This document shows, piece by piece, positions 60,946-64,000 of a stretch of 64,000 nt of DNA. The stretch's first letter is position 1; every line of letters begins with the position of its first letter. Made by a program: the position numbers and the translations under genes. The stretch is from Perognathus longimembris pacificus. Lineage: Eukaryota > Chordata > Mammalia > Rodentia > Heteromyidae. The notes under the pieces were generated by a model. The model searched no databases. It had not been told where the DNA came from and saw only the letters and a list, made by a program, of their open reading frames with translations. Location of the stretch: NCBI RefSeq assembly GCF_023159225.1, contig NC_063162.1, positions 98,226,880-98,290,879 of the forward strand, in the 5' to 3' direction.

Positions 60946-63277
60946 AAAGGTTTTTTTTTAACTTTGTTTTCTACTGTCATCCCAAATTGATTCCTGCAAT
61001 TATTCCCATTTATGTTTATGTCTACACAATAGTAAATGAAATAATTAGTCATAAAATTAAGGTAAACTAGCCACTTAAGATTAAATTGCCGGGATTAAGT
61101 GTTTTGATATAAATACAGACATGGATTCAAATCCCTTCATTTTGCCTTCAAAGCTATGCTTAATGACTGAGTTCTATTCATCCCCAAATGATTGTTAAAA
61201 TAGTATTATTCATTTTATTGTAATTTCAGAAAGACATTTCTTCCAACTGCACAGGTTCACTGCCTTTGTTTTATTGTTGTTATATTTCTTCTTTGATAAT
61301 GGAGTTTTATACCTGTTGAAATTTATTAGACAGTTGAGCATTGTAGAAAGAGGACAATAATCAGAAAACATGTTTTCCAGATCTAGTTTGGCTGTATGGT
61401 TTGGATAAATAATTTTGCTCTCATATTTTAGCTTCCCACAAAATGTAGGATTAAACTGAATTTTCACCATTATTGCCAAACTGATTTTTAATGCTCTATG
61501 AAGTCCAAAGCCATATTACAGACTTGTGATTATAATGAAGTTTGCTTATTAGAAAATAGGAATAAAATTATGTTCAGGGAGGCTTTTGTGTTGGTGTAAT
61601 GATTTCTGTATACTGATCAATTTTCAGCTTGCTATCATTTCTCATTATGAAAAATTCCTGATTTATATATTTTTTAATTACAGTATTTGCTCAGCAGAGC
61701 ACTTCATTAATAGCATCATATGTAAGTTGATTTTTGTGTATCATTAGCAAAACAAATGGTATTTCTAAGCCATATTTGTATCTTTATGCATGCAATATTT
61801 CTTTTGTGAGCACCACCGCATGTATTAGAATACTCCAATTTACTCTATGGTATAAAAGAATTTTGTTTAATGTTTTTAGGGCCAGTGGTATTTGGTTGCC
61901 TGCATTCCCTTTTATAACTTCTCTTTTATTATTCCCTTGTTTTTTCAGCATTTGTATTTTCCCAAGCATAGCCCTCTCTGGGGGAAACTACTCATTTATA
62001 TGTTACCCATAGCACTGACTCATCTTAGTTTGAAGCATAACAATCATATTTTCTACAATAGAAAACACAATGATAGAAAACTTGCTTCAGGTTGTAAATC
62101 TAAATCTACAGGGGGGTTAAATTTTCAACACTTTAGCCACAGAATTTTACAAAGAATGCAAGTTCAAGAATTAGGAGACAGTGTGACATTTAGTGATTTT
62201 TTTGAAAGTTGCCTTCAAGCTCTATAATTACATAATTTTTGCAATAACCTATAATACTCTAAAAATCATTTCAATATTCCTTTTTGCATAAATAATATAT
62301 GTTATAAACACTAATGGGACTTATACAGATTGTACAATATTCTTAGTCATCATATTTATTCTAATGTTTTACATGTTTGTAAACATGTATAGAAAGAATG
62401 CAAATTCCACTAGAATTAGATGCAAGTATATTAAAAGTATTTCTAGGACCTGTACAAATTCATGAAAATCCCGTTTGTTTTTTTTTTACTGCATGCCCAG
62501 CAGAATTTATCAATATTGGTAAAGAAGTAGCAAAATGTGTGTGTATATATAAGTGTGCTTGTGTATGCTGAAATACTTTAGCAATGTTTAGGAAATTCTG
62601 GATGTGAGTAATGAAATTTGTACACTAAATTTTTCTGTATTTTCCAGTTTTATTTTTGTCAACAGCTGTTTTGTTTGGCACATTTGGTTAGGTATCAATT
62701 TATATTTTAATCCTATACGTGAGTTAAAAGCCTAACCAATTAATGTTTTCCTTTATTTCCTTGTCATATTTTGTCTCCAAAGCCTCATTCTTACTATTCC
62801 ATTCCAGGTTTTTTGAGGAACAAGTACTGTAATTTGTAAAGATGGCCATCACTTTATCTCAAAGGAAGTTCTAGTTAGGTGATTTTTCTGGCATATTCCC
62901 CTGACTAGATGACAGTAGAAAAGCTCAAACCCTGCCTTGCAGTATGTTGATTTGGAAATTCATGTCTCACATAGACCTACTTTCAATTAAACTGCATTTC
63001 AGATGAAAGCATTTGAGCTAATTATCTAGACAATCCTAGCAATTTCATTTTCTTCTCCACTGGAAGATAGCCAAGCATACTGCCTTTGATGTCTCTTATC
63101 CTGTGAGTTACCTGAAGAAGATCACTAGACCTTTTCCTAGTGTAATTTTTTTCAAAGGAAACAAAGAGTGATTCCAGTTTGAGTTAGTCTAAAGATAGGC
63201 ACTGCTAGATTGTCTTATGTTTTCTGATTTTGTAAGTACTGCTTTCCCTAGGATCTTATGTTTACGGGACAAAATAG

Positions 63278-63278
<1 letters not shown>
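60946..63278. other. Unique AT-rich DNA, probably LRRN3 intron
   Basis: No SINE or gene recognised. An 88-89 codon lysine-rich frame at 61210-61479 looks like chance. Confidence 0.4.

Positions 63279-63324
<46 letters not shown>
63279..63324. repeat. (CA)n microsatellite
   Basis: 46-bp pure run. Confidence 0.95.
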
Positions 63325-63328
<4 letters not shown>

Positions 63329-64000
63329 GTTCTGTCTTGATTATTATACTAGTCTTTTGTACTAGTTTGATGCACCATAAAAAGGTGACATGGAGAAAGT
63401 TTTCCTCACATTTGCACTTTTTGATTTAACCGAGTTTTATACAATGGAAATCATTCATTTTAAAGAAAGCAAGGAAGCATCTAGACAAGAATCAAAGTGA
63501 TAAAGTAAAGATGGAGAAGAAAGTATATTATAGTTGCAATGCTATTACAGCCATCTCAAAATTGTGTTTCAGTAAGGAGCTTTTGTTTTTTTAAAACAGG
63601 GTCTCACCATAAATGAATGGCATCTGGGTAGTTGCATTTTTGTTCAGCATATAATAAAATATTGGTTGCCTTTACTATTTAAGAACAAAATATCACTGTT
63701 TTCACCAAAATTGGGAAAATGAAACATGCTGTAGAAGAAAGTGAAATAAAATGAACTCCTGTGGTAAACTATAGTAAATGAATTCTAGCCCCACATGTTC
63801 ATATGGGCTTTGGGTCTGTCCCTGATTGCCATGCATTCAGTGATGAAAGATTGTTTTCCATTACCTTGCCTAAAGGAGTGGCTCAAGCTGATGTGGTCTG
63901 CATTTATTAGTTCTGTACAATGAGCATGGAATTGTGTGTCTATTTTTGTTTCAAAACCGTGCCAGATTTCCCTCTGTTCTGTGGTTTTCTCCCTACATTC
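63325..64000. other. Unique DNA at the right edge
   Basis: No recognisable exon, CpG island or repeat, so the LRRN3 promoter is probably further right. Confidence 0.4.

Noticed and set aside
1..64000. IMMP2L exons
   Set aside because: Expected host gene, but its few short exons are spread over hundreds of kilobases and I recognised none here.
1..64000. CRISPR arrays, operons, phage or plasmid modules
   Set aside because: All regularly repeated DNA is explained as microsatellites or interspersed SINE/LINE/LTR elements of a mammalian genome.

Overview
The window is vertebrate nuclear DNA from a rodent, most likely of the Geomyoidea (kangaroo rats, pocket mice, pocket gophers). The clue is the dominant SINE: a dimer with an ID-like, tRNA-Ala-type left half and a distinctive right half. 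It matches what I recall of IDL-Geo, described only from that superfamily. Species cannot be named from the sequence. The DNA is visibly AT-rich, with no operons, CRISPR arrays or bacterial features.

The only protein-coding gene I can support is LRRN3 on the minus strand (53470-55596): one uninterrupted 708-codon reading frame encoding a neuronal leucine-rich-repeat/Ig/FN3 membrane protein. A plausible last-exon acceptor lies near 55949, with a short 5' UTR containing a 90-codon uORF. Candidate poly(A) signals lie 390-500 bp past the stop. In other mammals LRRN3 sits inside a very large intron of IMMP2L in the opposite orientation, so this window is probably IMMP2L intron (host gene on +) plus LRRN3. 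I found no IMMP2L exon. The first LRRN3 exon(s) and promoter probably lie beyond the right edge.

The rest is a layered record of retroposition. (1) Ancient mammalian repeats: MIR, L2 and L1MA-like fragments. (2) Rodent L1 3' pieces and a recurrent, unnamed 3'-terminal repeat ending in a conserved ATCACTTTGACAATAAA-type terminus. (3) About 17 IDL-Geo SINEs, many with clear target-site duplications, and about a dozen SINEs joining a 7SL/B1-like half to the same Geo half. (4) One ID monomer with an 11-bp duplication. (5) A clean 513-bp class II (ERVK/IAP-type) solo LTR at 2467-2979 with 6-bp duplications, and a probable 394-bp class I-like LTR at 22497-22890. (6) A tailless 5S rRNA retropseudogene at 41142-41231. 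Long (TG)n, (GGAA)n and (TA)n tracts are interspersed, including a TA-rich palindrome at 40311-40420 with perfect 28-bp arms.

Layout: 1-2466 old repeats; 2467-2979 solo LTR; 2980-9790 mostly unique AT-rich DNA with one SINE; 9790-11270 L1 and pyrimidine-rich DNA; 12000-32300 SINE/L1-rich; 32300-37270 TA/TG tracts and unique DNA; 37270-40200 paired inverted SINEs; 40300-41250 palindrome and 5S pseudogene; 42300-51850 more SINEs; 52968-55948 LRRN3 last exon; 55949-64000 mostly unique DNA with three SINEs. No previously undescribed biological system is evident. The most interesting items are structural: the LTR, the tailless 5S copy, modular SINE heads, nested insertions and the palindrome.
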